Notes: generated from the sequence alone by a model not told the origin. Counted from the first letter of the stretch, positions 46,159 through 57,203 are shown. The stretch: 64,000 nucleotides of DNA from Hyposmocoma kahamanoa (GCF_003589595.1 NW_020654080.1:9036329-9100328); one strand, 5' to 3'. Numbers and translations are program-made.

Positions 46159-46260
46159 CTTGCAACGTTTTTGACGTACTTCTTCTAATTCCTCCTGGAT
46201 CATCATCACAGCTGGACTCCCGTAGTTTATGCCGTCCATCACGATCTTAATTTTACTCAT
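46156..46260 (-). pseudogene. 34-codon frame ending in the SINE-B junction
   Basis: A minus-strand ATG at 46260 follows an acceptor-like cgggtcttag. The peptide begins MSKIKIVMDGINYGSPAVMM and continues IQEELEEVRQ, with protein-like composition. The stop at 46158-46156 lies exactly where SINE-B begins, so a longer frame may have been cut by the insertion. I do not recognise the family. Confidence 0.2.
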
Positions 46261-46527
46261 CTAAGACCCGCAATTTTGAAATAAAATCGGCTAATAAAAG
46301 ACAATTCTTTACCCTCTGTGAATAACGTGCTAAAGTCTGAAATCGTGTTTCGAGAAGAATGGATTTGAAAAATTTATCATTGCTCGTAATATTTTTATTA
46401 CGTTTTGTAGTTTTAAAGAAGTCACTTTTTCTGGAAAGAAATTGCAATATCAATATTAAGTTCATTAATAATTGCATTTGAGTGTACACATTCTGAGATG
46501 GGGTATTGTAGGTAGTATGGATGGAAG

Positions 46528-46554
46528 ACACACGCACACGCGCGCGCGCGCGCA

Positions 46555-46599
<45 letters not shown>

Positions 46600-46625
46600 G
46601 CGCGCGCGTGCGCGCGCGCGTACGC
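46528..46625 (+). repeat. 98 bp strictly alternating (CA/CG)n tract
   Basis: CG-rich blocks flank a central (CA)n block. Every position alternates purine and pyrimidine, the sequence type most prone to left-handed Z-DNA. Arginine/valine-rich frames over it are artefacts. Confidence 0.95.
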
Positions 46626-47008
46626 TCTAACACATAGGTTAACCTATTTTTAAGCTGTGAAGTTAATGCATTAAGTTTTTGGTAGTTGTAACACGAGTTT
46701 AGAAATTAGAAGACCGGTGTTTCCTGACACAGGCCCTATCAAGCATAAAAAAAAATATCAGCCCCTGAATTATGCTATGTAAAATGAAGAAATATTTTTT
46801 TATTTTATTTTACATTCTCAACACGCAACAAAAAGCACAGAAAAGTTGTTGTTTATGATGTTAGTAATATAGTCCTGCGAGGTTGTTAGTCTTTTACAAA
46901 TAACCCTGTATAATGTACATACTACCTATTGTTTAAATTGTATAGTACAAGTTGCACTTTTACCACAAGTACTTCCACGAAAACTGCTGTTGTTTCATGT
47001 AAAAAGTC

Positions 47009-47573
47009 CAGGGAAAAAACGATCAAAGTCACCTAAAAACATGTTTTGAGTTAATACCGCCATCTAAATGCTAAAATGGCTAATAAGGTTCTATGTCCTG
47101 AATATGTTTTTTTTTTCAAATTTCTTTGTATCAGTAAAGTACATACAGAAACGTGTAAAAAATTTACAATTTACACATTAAATCACAATTTAAACACTAA
47201 AAAATATATCTCATTACATTGTAATGAAATAAGAACGGTAAAAAACCGCGTAATATATAAATAGAGTATGGACTATTGTAATAGAACACTTATTTCATAC
47301 ATGATAAAATATCTTTTGTTAGGTTCAATATCGTGAAAAACTTTTAGTTTTAGGCATAAAATGCTTGAGACTAAACAATAGAAAAGTTGAAAAAGATTTA
47401 TAAATGTTTTTAAGTAAAATGGATTACATAAGGTTACACGCATTATGTCAACATTTACTTTATTTCAGGTACATTTTTGTTTATCTATTTTCACCAACAT
47501 TGAACAGTTTTCCGAATTGAAAATTATTTTTTCCTCAAGTTCTCCTCTAGTGACTTTGATCATTATTTCCCTG
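47009..47573. mobile_element. Inverted-repeat element with CAGGG ends
   Basis: CAGGGAAAAAACGATCAAAG at 47009 and, inverted, CAGGGAAATAATGATCAAAG ending at 47573 are terminal repeats of about 26 bp with few mismatches. CAGGG termini suggest hAT, but I find no convincing 8 bp duplication. No transposase. Confidence 0.6.
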
Positions 47574-47807
47574 GACTCTCCATGTATCTGGGTAGACAAT
47601 TTATTTTTTCGAGTGCAAATTGGTACCAATGTAAAAAAAAGGAATAAAGCGAAAGAGGGTAGATATGTCTATCCCTAAAGCTGTCAACTGCCACTTATCA
47701 GTCTGCCCGTAGTCGTGGAGAGTGAAATGTCTCTGAAATTTTGGGTGAAGAATAAAATGTGTTAAAGTGGTAAGACATTAGTAACTAGTGGTAATTATTT
47801 CTGTCCA
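47574..47807. other. Intergenic
   Basis: Nothing recognised. Confidence 0.35.
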
Positions 47808-48020
47808 ATATCACTCAGAGCTCTAAATCACAAAGATCTTTGAGGCACTGCCACTGCGCTCGACATAAGTTGATAAATCCCATGTGCCTGTAATTTCACC
47901 AGCTCCCTTACCCTTCAACCGGAATCCAAAAACCGGAACGCAGTAACGCCCACTCTATTGCTGGGCGGCAGAAATAGGTGCGGTGGCAGTACTTCCTAGG
48001 ACGAACTTTTTTACAATGAG
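47808..48020 (-). mobile_element. SINE-B, 3' end missing
   Basis: cactcagagctctaaatcac, gcctgtaatttcaccagctc, a small internal duplication around accggaat/accggaacg, and cggtggcagtacttcctagg. Confidence 0.8.
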
Positions 48021-48325
48021 GGGGATGAATCCGTTTTATTGGATTTCACCCACTTTCCATTAACCGATTTCAATAAAATTAGGCAAATAGATATGATTCC
48101 TCATATTTTTCAGGTTGGTTTTTTTTATAAAAAGTTTTAATTGTTCGAACTGTCTATTATGAAAATATAATACGTATCTTGACGAAGTAAATTTAAAAGG
48201 AATCGACTCTATATTTCTACCCGTATTAACAGAAAACATAAGAGAACATTTGTATTCATGTAAGGTCAAATCATAAACATGTTTTTAGTCATAAAGTAAT
48301 AAATGAAAATAATATCTGTACAGAG

Positions 48326-48508
48326 TACCAAAAAAACCGAACTCAAAAGTTCGTGGAATTACATTTGGCAAGTATTATTGAAATCGGTTACCAGAAAGTG
48401 TGCGAAAGCGGATTCGGCCCCTAGTTTGCTTCAAATTTAAACGGAATCAATACTGAGGTACCTTTTCTACAACAAAAAAGAATTAACAAAATCGGTTCTC
48501 AAATCGCG

Positions 48509-48540
<32 letters not shown>

Positions 48541-48635
48541 TTAATAATCGCGAATCGAGTTATCGCGTAATATACATACAAAAAAATCTTACAGTCGAAT
48601 TGAGAACCGCCTCCCTTTTTTTGAAGTAGGATAAA
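48326..48635 (-). repeat. Third copy of the AACCGACTTC repeat
   Basis: agtaccaaaaaaaccgaact at the left and ttttttgaagtagg at the right, with reversed body motifs and an (AAAT)n expansion at about 48508-48541. Confidence 0.65.
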
Positions 48636-48939
48636 GACCGTTATAGTCCGCAGCGTTCGTTATTTCTGAATTTTCTTCTTATAAGCAATAAAAAGTTCAC
48701 TTCGGTACGAGCATTAAACAACATCGTAACGAGAAACAATCAGAGTTATATCAAAGTTATAATATTCCAACAGAAAAGTGTTCATTTTAATGAGATCATT
48801 GAAAACGATCCTTTGGTCGTCGTCGTTAAAAATAAAACATTTCAGTCAGGTGCCAAATTAAGCCGTCTTTACATTTTGTAAAAAAATTGTTTATTTGACA
48901 CAGGCAATTTTATTTTATGCATATGTCTGTCGGTAAGAG

Positions 48940-49060
48940 CGGCGGTGGCTCAGTGGTTCGAATCCTACTTTTAAAGTTATGTGCATTTGTAAATGATTTG
49001 TAGCAATACTTCTCGCTAGCGGAGAAAAAAATATTATAAATTTTGACTGACTAAAACAAT
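48940..49060 (+). mobile_element. tRNA-derived SINE head with internal deletion
   Basis: agcggcggtggctcagtgg runs directly into ttcgaatccta: A box TGGCTCAGTGG abuts B box GGTTCGAATCC, overlapping by two G, so the tRNA-like middle (about 35 bp) has been lost. Body gtgcatttgtaaatgatttg follows. Confidence 0.55.
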
Positions 49061-49144
49061 TCACTACCCTTGAAAAAACGTGCAATGTTCTCAACCCGTA
49101 TATACCTAGCGTAGCAGACCATGACATAAGCGCAAGCCACACCA

Positions 49145-50109
49145 CGAACGAAGCTCAACTAACTTAGCTTAGCTCACGTAGTTGCATGCAAAGCTAAGCT
49201 AAGAAAATACGTAGGAAGTAGTGACATGCTACCATACCCCGGACACTCCATACAACGGTCGAAAGTTATTTACCTGCTACTACTACATACAGCAAGGCGC
49301 AAATATGTGCGTGAAGTAACAGGGTTACTCATTACTGTCTCGTACAATTTCCGTTACGTGGACAGAGCAGCAACATAGCGAAAATTCTTAAGCGAACCTG
49401 TTATCTTTAATTATATTAAAATAATCCTAATAACACACATGTTCATTAGGTATTTATATCGATATAACATTTATTATATTTTTCATTAATTCACCAACTA
49501 GAATAGTATTGAAGATTTATTTAAAAAATATATTAACAGCACTTAAAAGATTATATTTTGGACAGGTTTTAAATAAGGTAAATGAAATTGCGTGTCCAAG
49601 TTTATCATATATTCACTACGTAATATTTATCGGCAATGCAAATTGAAAATTCGAGAACCTTTATCTACTAACTAACGAAGTTATGGCTTATCATTATATT
49701 TATATAACTAATAACGTACAATGATGTTATATATTAACGTACAAGTTTCGTAATGAATAAATGAAAACTATGTTCAAATATCAAAGCTGTCTTGATGCGA
49801 AAACGACTCGCCGACAGCCTTGTTGTCGTTCAGTCAATGTGACCGTCAATGTGCGGGGCGTGGTGTGGTATCTAAATCTAGGGAGGGGCGGAGAGTGTCC
49901 ATTCTCTTACTTTTTTGTTCTCTGGTGCTACACTATGGCGATACGTACGGGGGTGAAGGGCGGCAGCAAGGCGACATATTTTATATAGCTTAGCGGGATC
50001 ATTGGGTTAGTTTAGTTAACTCGGTTAGTTTAGTTCGCGGTGTAAACCGAATTATATAAACAGACGTCCCGGCTACGTGAGCTAAGCTACGTTAGCTTAG
50101 CTTCGTTCG
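49145..50109. mobile_element. 965 bp element with 37 bp terminal inverted repeats
   Basis: 49145-49181 and 50073-50109 are inverted copies agreeing at 34 of 37 positions, built from agcttagctcacgtag-type units. Internally GC-rich at 49810-49975. No transposase domain recognised. The superfamily is unclear because no target duplication is evident. Confidence 0.7.
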
Positions 50110-50994
50110 CGTTTTAGGGTGGTTACACACGGCGACTGTTATCAGCGATACAAATGCGTGTTTATGAAACACCGATTTGAGACCAGTAATCACAACCAAC
50201 ACTTACCTAGAAAACAACAATTACCTAGTTTGAGACCAGCAAATGGGTGTGGTTATCTCGCACATTATCATTAGTATTTATCATGTACTGGCAACACCTA
50301 CTCTCACTTCAAAAATCTGTGTAGTGTTTTTATTCTTTAACGTAGTCTGTCTAGAATCGAATTTTGTTGTTGCTTTGATCTATTCTTATTATGTGTATAA
50401 TTATATTATAATACTAATTACATTACACAACATTAAATCCTCTTTACAGTCATAACTTACACCTACAGCTGTAATTATATTCACATTTGCTCATGCACTT
50501 ACATGTCAAACAGATTATTTTAGATGCACTATTTACACTTTACTATGTATATTATTATTATCAATGCATAACTTTACTCATAGTCGTTATATTTTTGCTT
50601 TCAAATAATTTAATCCCTCTCGTTGGTTCTGACTGAAAACCAGCGCCTTAGGAAACTCTGGCATATGCTGAGTCAGCGCCGTTTCACTGCTATGACAATC
50701 ATGTTTTGTTTTTTCTTTTATGCTTAATCTGTATTTGTGTTATATCAGTGAATAAAGTGTTTATCTATCTATCTATCATATACAATCATCATGATCAACC
50801 CATTTTGTATATCCTACTGTTGGATACGAATCATTCTGAAAAACTCAAGAGGTGCGAGCCGGATTTGAACTCATGGATTCGGGTCTAAATAACTTCCCAA
50901 CTATATAGATTTTCATGTACATGGTACCAGAGGCTATGTATGTATCATACATCTCATAGCCGGGAATGGTTGCTTTCTATGTGATGATTTAGGC
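50110..50994. other. Intergenic
   Basis: AT-rich with a (TATC)n run at about 50762-50777. A reversed RTE-like scrap (atcatgatcaacccattttg) lies near 50788. No gene. Confidence 0.4.
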
Positions 50995-51378
50995 CAATAG
51001 TGGGCTTTACACAGACAATCTATCGCGTGTGATGCAGCAATCGTGCGCGACTGAGCGCGCGTGTAAAGACGTTTTGGAAGGAAAAAGGAAAGACCGCACA
51101 ATTGCGCTTATCAGCCGCGCGCGCAATTGCGCACTCCAACACGCGCCAGTTTCACGCGGTCTATCCTGCGCTATTAGGCTTTACACGGACGCTCTTTCCG
51201 TTGTAACAAAAACACACATGAGCAATTGCGCTACTACTAACTACTACTAATTGTGAACGTTAACTTAAAAAAAATCAAACAAGTAATTGCGTACGATTGC
51301 GCGTGCAGGTTTTCCCGCGCACAATACTGTACGCTTCTGATCACGCACGATAGAATGACTGTATAAAGAGGCCTATTG
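50995..51378. mobile_element. MITE rich in ATTGCGC motifs
   Basis: CAATAG...TTTACACAG...TCTATCG at the left end matches the inverted right end (CAATAGGCCTCTTTATACAG) over about 43 bp. ATTGCGC/GCGCAAT boxes recur at least five times inside, and the terminal motif tttacacggacgctc recurs at 51181. No coding capacity. Confidence 0.65.
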
Positions 51379-51420
51379 TTCGCCACGCTCTGGTCATTAT
51401 ATACAAATGTGGTTTATGTT

Positions 51421-51637
51421 TAACTGCCTCTGTGGCCGAACGGTTACCATGCCGGACTGCCACGCAGAGGTCCCAGGTTCGATTCCCGGGCCGGGAGAAA
51501 TATTTGTATGGCCTACATTTATTTCTCTCGTGAGTTTGGGTGTAATTTGTGGTTGTCTATGTGTGTCCATAGCACCCGCGACACAGGGTTTCCCTAGTGC
51601 GGGGCTATGTTGAGTGTGTGCGTTAAAAAAAAAAAAA
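51421..51637 (+). mobile_element. SINE-A, full length, young-looking
   Basis: A box TGGCCGAACGG at 51433-51443 and perfect B box GGTTCGATTCC at 51476-51486. Intact body, A13-type tail, and a likely target duplication ATGTTTA on each side (just before the head and right after the tail). Nearly identical to 62682-62908. Confidence 0.93.
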
Positions 51638-51977
51638 ATGTTTATGCGTAAAGCATCTGCATAAAGTGTGTTATAATATTTGCATTTCAAGGGAGATCTA
51701 ATTTTTCAACAAATTCTAGTAAAATGTGCAGCTATAAAGTAAAGTGCTATCTCAGTCACGTGCAAGACGGGCAGCTTGCCAGTGAAGTAGAGTGCCTATT
51801 AATTTCACCGGTTCTAGGCTTAATTCAATAATTTTGAGACCTTACTTTGGTCTGGCTTCGATATCTCTGAATTATGGTTAAGGAAGATAATAACCCAAAA
51901 TTTTTTACAAGAGTTATCAATTTGGGCCCACTGTGAGGCTTGTCGCTTACAACAAATGACTGGTTCGTCCCGTTGCC
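51638..51977. other. Intergenic
   Basis: Nothing recognised. Confidence 0.35.
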
Positions 51978-52190
51978 GTAATAAAATAATAATAACACTC
52001 AACATAACCCTGCACCAGGGAAACCCGGTGTCGCGGGTGCCATGGACACACACACACACACACACATAGACAACTACAAATTACACCCAAACTCACGAGA
52101 GAAATAAATGTAGGCCATACAAATATTTCTCCCGGCCTGGGACCTCTACGTGGCAGTCAAACTATTGCCACCATCACGTTTCGACCATCG
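51978..52190 (-). mobile_element. SINE-A with (CA)n expansion and B-box deletion
   Basis: gcaccagggaaacccggtgt, a (CA)n run at 52046-52066, actcacgagagaaataaatg, then cccggcctgggacctctacg: the ggaatcgaac B-box segment is deleted. The head beyond 52160 is strongly decayed. Confidence 0.75.
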
Positions 52191-52467
52191 CACCTTCAGC
52201 CAACAGAGTAGAGCCCACATCTTTCCACCACACGGGTATTACGTTCGTTCCTACCTCGAACCAGCATGAGGTGGAATAGTCCTCAAGTGTTTCTGTATGA
52301 AGTTCATCAAAAAACGAGCCAACAGGGCTCTCTAAGGTTGGAAACGCATAGGCACTCCTCTGATGTTGCAAATGTCCACAGGCGACGATGAATTCCCATC
52401 CAGTAGCTCGTCTGATCGTTTGCCTATTCGATTCCTTATATGCTTTCGTAGGCTTAATTAAATGCAA
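52191..52467 (-). other. Unassigned open frame, 97 codons including SINE edge
   Basis: The minus strand from 52467 is open through WEFIVACGHLQHQ and FFDELHTETLEDYSTSCWFE. Composition is protein-like and the 3' end runs into the decayed SINE-A head. No domain recognised; it may be decayed transposon coding sequence or a lost exon. Confidence 0.2.
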
Positions 52468-53576
52468 TATTTTTCAACGAAGAAACATATACAGAAGTTA
52501 GCTACGCACAAAATCCAGAAAACGTTACACGACAAAACCTAAATGCACTAGGTATTCTCATTTGCGGACGTTGACTTCAACTTATTCTTTTCCTCAAACG
52601 TACTTCACAGACGATTTACTACGGGTAAAATCCTCAATATTTACATTGGAATCTCTAAATCTCCCTATTTCGCTACTACATTATCCCTTGTAGGAATTTG
52701 GTCTGCCGGTTTATATGTCGGTCACGGAAAGTTACCCGTAACCGCAAATAACATAATTCGTGGAAATACATTTCCATATGTAACGGACCTCCGAACCATT
52801 AAAAGCCTATCGTGCATCTGCCTTTTTCTTAGTTTCTTTGCTCAACCAAGAGAAGCTTATTGTAAAGGTCCGCACTGGGGAAAAACGTGCCGGGAAGATA
52901 TCGCACGTAATAAGTAGAGCAGTAACATTTCACAGATCAACTATCTGCTGGAAAATTTTGCGTGTACAGGAGATTATAAAATTGCATAGAGATATTTCCA
53001 AGTCTTATATCATTTATGGGCGCGATGGAGAACAGAGTGAATGCTGTAACATTTTTGACTATCAAACAGAATCATATCTTGAAATTTGTTCAGTTTAATA
53101 TTTTAGGTATGAAACATTGATGCTTGTGAAATCTGTAATGCTCACAAATTTACAAATCTGTTTTGTGAAATCTGAAGCCCTTTTTCGTCTTATTGCGCAA
53201 GAAAACAGCCTTTGAAATTAACGGAATATCGACTTGCGACTTACATGTTATATTGACATATATAAATCAGACGTTATATGTATATGATGCATTGCTTTGT
53301 TTAACTACTCCGTGCCGTCGTAAGCCAAAAGAGATAGCACTGCATTGATTTATGTCAAACACGGGAATGAAAAATACGTAACGTCATCTTAAATGCCAAC
53401 TGTCCTCATTTTACCATTTTTGGAGTACTCTTTGACATCCGTATCCGGTTGCCAAAGGGAAGTACATGAGATATCAAAACCAATGTTTGGCCAAATATTT
53501 TATTGAATTATTCGCATGAATTGTAATAAATGTGGACAGAAATATTGACAGTGAGAACAATTAAGTATTGATTAAT
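52468..53576. other. Intergenic upstream of the THAP remnant
   Basis: An 86-codon plus-strand frame at 52838-53098 has no recognised domain. No promoter element stands out immediately 5' of 53577. Confidence 0.35.
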
Positions 53577-54097
53577 ATGCGTCGCTGCGGCATTAAGGGG
53601 TGCGGCAGTAGAAAAGGCGGAAATCAACCGAATGTTACATCACACGGCATGTGTTATTTTTTTGTCTATAAATCATACAATAGCCCAAATATCTCATGTA
53701 ATTAGGCTCATTTAAGTAGTTTATTCATAAATCTTGCCGAATTTTGCTTTGGTTACTTTAGATTGCCTATTTGTTGGTATATTTTAAAAAATAAAAGATG
53801 TTGATTATTTTCAGATAGTGTTGTTCTTGTAAGAGGACATATTATCGATATTCTGTTATTAAAACAATTCACTACGAGGTATTTATTTTTCATTATTATT
53901 ATTATTTTTATTTTTAAAGTTTACCTACAAATGAAAAAAGTAAGAAAGAATAGTTGGAAATTATAGGATTGCCCAACATAAACATTGGATCAAATATCAC
54001 CTTCGTTTGTTCGCTCCATTTTGAAGAGTCAAATTTTGATAGAACTTTGAATGTAACTAGATTACATGATAATGTAATTCCACAGTCGTATTTATTG
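53577..54097 (+). pseudogene. THAP-type zinc-finger gene remnant, two exons
   Basis: THAP domains are DNA-binding C2CH zinc fingers of nuclear factors and of P-type transposases. Exon 1 (53577-53645) encodes MRRCGIKGCGSRKGG then NQPNVTSH: the N-terminal Cys-x4-Cys and the strand before the usual H-x-F-P. Exon 2 (acceptor tttttaaag at 53919, exon 53920-54097) encodes PTNEKSKKE, a stop, LEIIGLP, then FVCSLHFEESNFD with the Cys-x2-His pair, and VIPQSY matching the closing AVPTIF-like box. A donor-like GTAAAT follows at 54098. The TAG at 53951-53953 stands where nearly all THAP domains have Trp (TGG), one base away. Exon 1 lacks a clean GT donor after His. It is therefore probably dead; the downstream exons were not found. 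Confidence 0.75.
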
Positions 54098-54127
54098 GTA
54101 AATAATTTTATATTTAATTTTGAGTAA

Positions 54128-54856
54128 ACATGAGACATTGCTAGGCATTCTTAGTTCCTTAAAACCATCCACTCGTTTCCGATTTTTCCCCACTGACAAC
54201 TCTAACATTATATAACATGTATTAAATGCACTGACATAATAATTATAGGCGACCAATTATAAATAGCAGCAGCTGCAATAACTTGTACGTTATCCATATA
54301 GTTTCAATGTAAATGATAACTGACAGCGACCAACGTGTGGGCAGCTAAACAAAACTCATCTACAATGGCCGTTTGTACTGCTCTTTTTCAAATTTGTCAA
54401 GCGTGTAGACAGCAGCACTAGCTGCATATCAATTTACTGCGCTCGTGTTGGCCTAGGCTCGACCAATATGTATTGCAAGAATACTTGTTTACTCTATAGC
54501 CAACAGTACAGTCAAATAATTCTGGAATGTTAACTGAAGTGCCGCATATGCAGATAACAAATTCAAAATCTCATATCTATCATCCCGGATATTCCCACAT
54601 GATAATGAATATTGATCTCCTTCACGTAAACATTTTAATCATACTCTGATTACAGTAAACTATACAAATTACAAACATAACAAAAAAAAACAGTTTCAAC
54701 ATTCAAGCCATATATTTGCATGTCGATATTGACTTATCGATGATTATGGTACAACACTAAAAAAATCCGCCATTTGTGGTGGACATTTTTGGTTTCGGTA
54801 GGGACGTTTATTCCGTAGATAAGGCAGCTTCTTTCCTTTATTTTTTCCATCCTCTA
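54128..54856. other. Intergenic downstream of the THAP remnant
   Basis: No further coding exon recognised. Confidence 0.4.
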
Positions 54857-55033
54857 AGGGTCGTATTCCAGAACACTACTCAATGCTCACGTCAGGATTT
54901 GAGCAGACTTGAGTATGATTTTAAGCATTGGAAATACGACCTTAATGGCAAGGACTTGAGTATGATTTCTAGTGCTTTGAATCATACTCAAGTCCTGACG
55001 TGAGCATTGAGTAGAGTTATAGAATACGACCCT
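54857..55033. mobile_element. 177 bp MITE with 41 bp inverted ends
   Basis: Both ends read AGGGTCGTATTC inwards and share ctactcaatgctcacgtcag further in. Inside, acttgagtatgatt occurs twice forward and once inverted (aatcatactcaagt), so the element folds almost completely. Target duplication not evident. Confidence 0.8.
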
Positions 55034-55323
55034 GAGATTTGCGAGGATACGATTTCGAAACATCAAAGAACTATCAAACTTTCAGATACTTGTTGTGTTA
55101 TGTAATCGAATGTGTCAAAAAATCTTTAACAAACAAATTTCAATGAGTTTTGAATGCGAAACTCGGATACACGTCTCGATAATAATTAAAAGTTACTCTG
55201 GTCGATATTCAATGTGAACATTAAAAGGCCGTTTTCGAGTGGGGTGATATTGACTCGTCTAAGATACAGGTCTGTTTCCCTCTAAACGAAGCACATTTGA
55301 ATAACCTCGATTTTTGGAAATAT
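55034..55323. other. Intergenic
   Basis: Nothing recognised. Confidence 0.35.
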
Positions 55324-55423
55324 TGCTTGTGGAAGAGTTCGTCCAGGGATGTACTGTCACCTCACCTATTTAATTTTCTGCTGCTAAGCGGTAAAATGAG
55401 CATTACCGTGTACCTGTTTTGAA
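55324..55423 (+). mobile_element. SINE-B 5' fragment
   Basis: ttgtggaagagttcgtccag, tcacctcacctatt and gctgctaagcggtaaaatga; broken off where the G-family MITE starts. Confidence 0.75.
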
Positions 55424-55536
55424 CCCGACTCGCACCCGTCCCGTGCCCGCGCGTGATGTGTTATCGTCCAAATAAATACATGGAATTGCACCCGACCTGA
55501 CACGCACTCGCACCCGTTCTCTGTGTGTTTCACGCT
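55424..55536. mobile_element. G-family MITE, copy B (left end lost)
   Basis: ccgcgcgtgatgtgttatcg, cccgacctgacacgcactcg and terminal tgtttcacgct followed by TTAA (55537-55540). It lies within the interrupted SINE-B. Confidence 0.75.
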
Positions 55537-55540
55537 TTAA

Positions 55541-57001
55541 TGTTCTATCTTAAATTTGTAATGATATGCAATAAACAATTGAAATTGAAATTGATTGAAT
55601 TCACCCCCTGGCTTTAAATTAGGTTTTGATCCTTCTACCAACCTGAATTTTAACCACTATGTATTATGTAATATTGAGTATAGCTACTGCAAAAAAAAAA
55701 CTTGGCATATGTTTCAGAGTCTAGCGGTACTTCACTGTGCCGGAGTAGCTATTTAATTTTTACGGAGCTGAGGTTAGCACTTATATGAAGTATTGTTGTC
55801 ACCTCTGGAGCGCTATCAGTATGATGCTCTGAATTTGTTAAAGCGCTGAACTAAGAGATTTAGATTTATTCATAACAATTTGATGGTGGAAATCATCTGT
55901 AAATTAGTTCGTGAACTGATTAACGTTATTTTGAATGGAAATTAAACCATTTTTCGGATCTAAATTACGATGTTTTTTCAAACAAACCAATTTTTTGCGC
56001 TCTTACACATCACATGAACACGGCTGACTTAACCTGTAAAGGATCCGAAACGTTAGTTTCTTTGAAAAAGCAAACATACGTGACTTAGCTCCTAAAAGTA
56101 CTTTCATTCCTTATGTGTTCCCTAACTATGCCACCTGATAAATAAGGTCACAGGTAAAATATAAATTATGTGACTCTATGTAATGTAATGTAATTGAAAT
56201 AAGTACTAACATTTTTTCCTAAGACTTAAAAAACAAACTCCGGAAGAAATTTGGGAAATAAATTATTATTATTATTATCTATTGTAGACTCATATGTCTC
56301 ATGGCCTAAAAGGTTAATCATAAATTTTTGAATGGGAGCGACGATATTCCCGATATTTATTATTGTGTGTAAAATTCACGACAATTTAAGAACTCGAAAG
56401 TTATTTTGTATGTATTATTTAGCCAATTTTTTAATCAGTTTTACCGTCAATGTTATTTGTTAGGTCTATACAATTATTAGGTCTATACAGTTTTATTTAT
56501 TGAGATTTTTTGTGAAATAACTCCACTAGTTTCGATATGATTTTTATAAAAAAAAATGTATGTGTTCTGTTTTCGTAATCATTTAAATACAGTTTTGTTG
56601 TACCCTGTATATTTTGTATTTGACTACAGAAAGTAAATTATTTTTCGGACACTAAAAATGTTTACCGTTACCGAAACATCCCTAGTAAGAATAAGAATCA
56701 AATTCTGACTCAGCGGGTAGGTTATCCGATAAGGAACTAAATTATTTCCCGCTGTTGACTGTAACGGCGCTTGGAAGCAATCGGTTCGTGCCCGTATGGT
56801 GAAAATCTGCCTTTACGAGTGGTAGATAAATGGTACACTGCGGGTTAGGCTTTGTTTATCTTCACTTTCTTTGCTTACCTATTTTATGTTATTGTTTAGA
56901 CAAACTCGATCTAAATGTGTTTTGGTTTATGTAGATTGCAATAATAATAATAATAAAATCGTTTATTTAATATTGTTAAGCCACTTTACACACAGATTAA
57001 T
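55541..57001. other. Intergenic with repeat Y at 55978-56125
   Basis: acacatcacatgaacacggc, aaaggatccgaaacgttagt and caaacatacgtgacttagct resemble 13709-13825. 56285-56350 resembles 30661-30740. 56512-56532 repeats the edge of SINE-C at 12475. No gene. Confidence 0.5.
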
Positions 57002-57203
57002 AACAGCCCCATACTTTCTACATCTAAATTAGGTCCTAGCCCCATGTCAGCTCGTTTGCACGAACTTCATCCTGTTCTCTGTAAGGCTAGTACCTTAGAT
57101 AGGCCGCCCCGGGTACACATATAGCAATCTCCCTATTTGCCAGATAGGTACCGGAGTTGTAGGTGTGCCCGCTTCCCGTCGCTCTCTGCGCGACTAATTG
57201 TTT
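57002..57203 (-). repeat. R-family repeat, copy 3 (partial)
   Basis: aacagccccatactttctac, gggtacacatatagc, ttgccagataggtaccggag and cccgcttcccgtcgctctct align with 35437-35740 but with internal deletions. Confidence 0.65.

Noticed and set aside
46253..46633. 126-codon minus frame starting in an Arg/Val-rich run
   Set aside because: The N-terminal half is the CA/CG microsatellite; the remainder has no recognised domain.
51397..51690. 97-codon minus-strand frame containing PGIEPGTSAWQSG, also seen at 9673-9942 and 57515-57913
   Set aside because: It is the reverse translation of SINE-A and recurs wherever a copy lies; not a protein gene.
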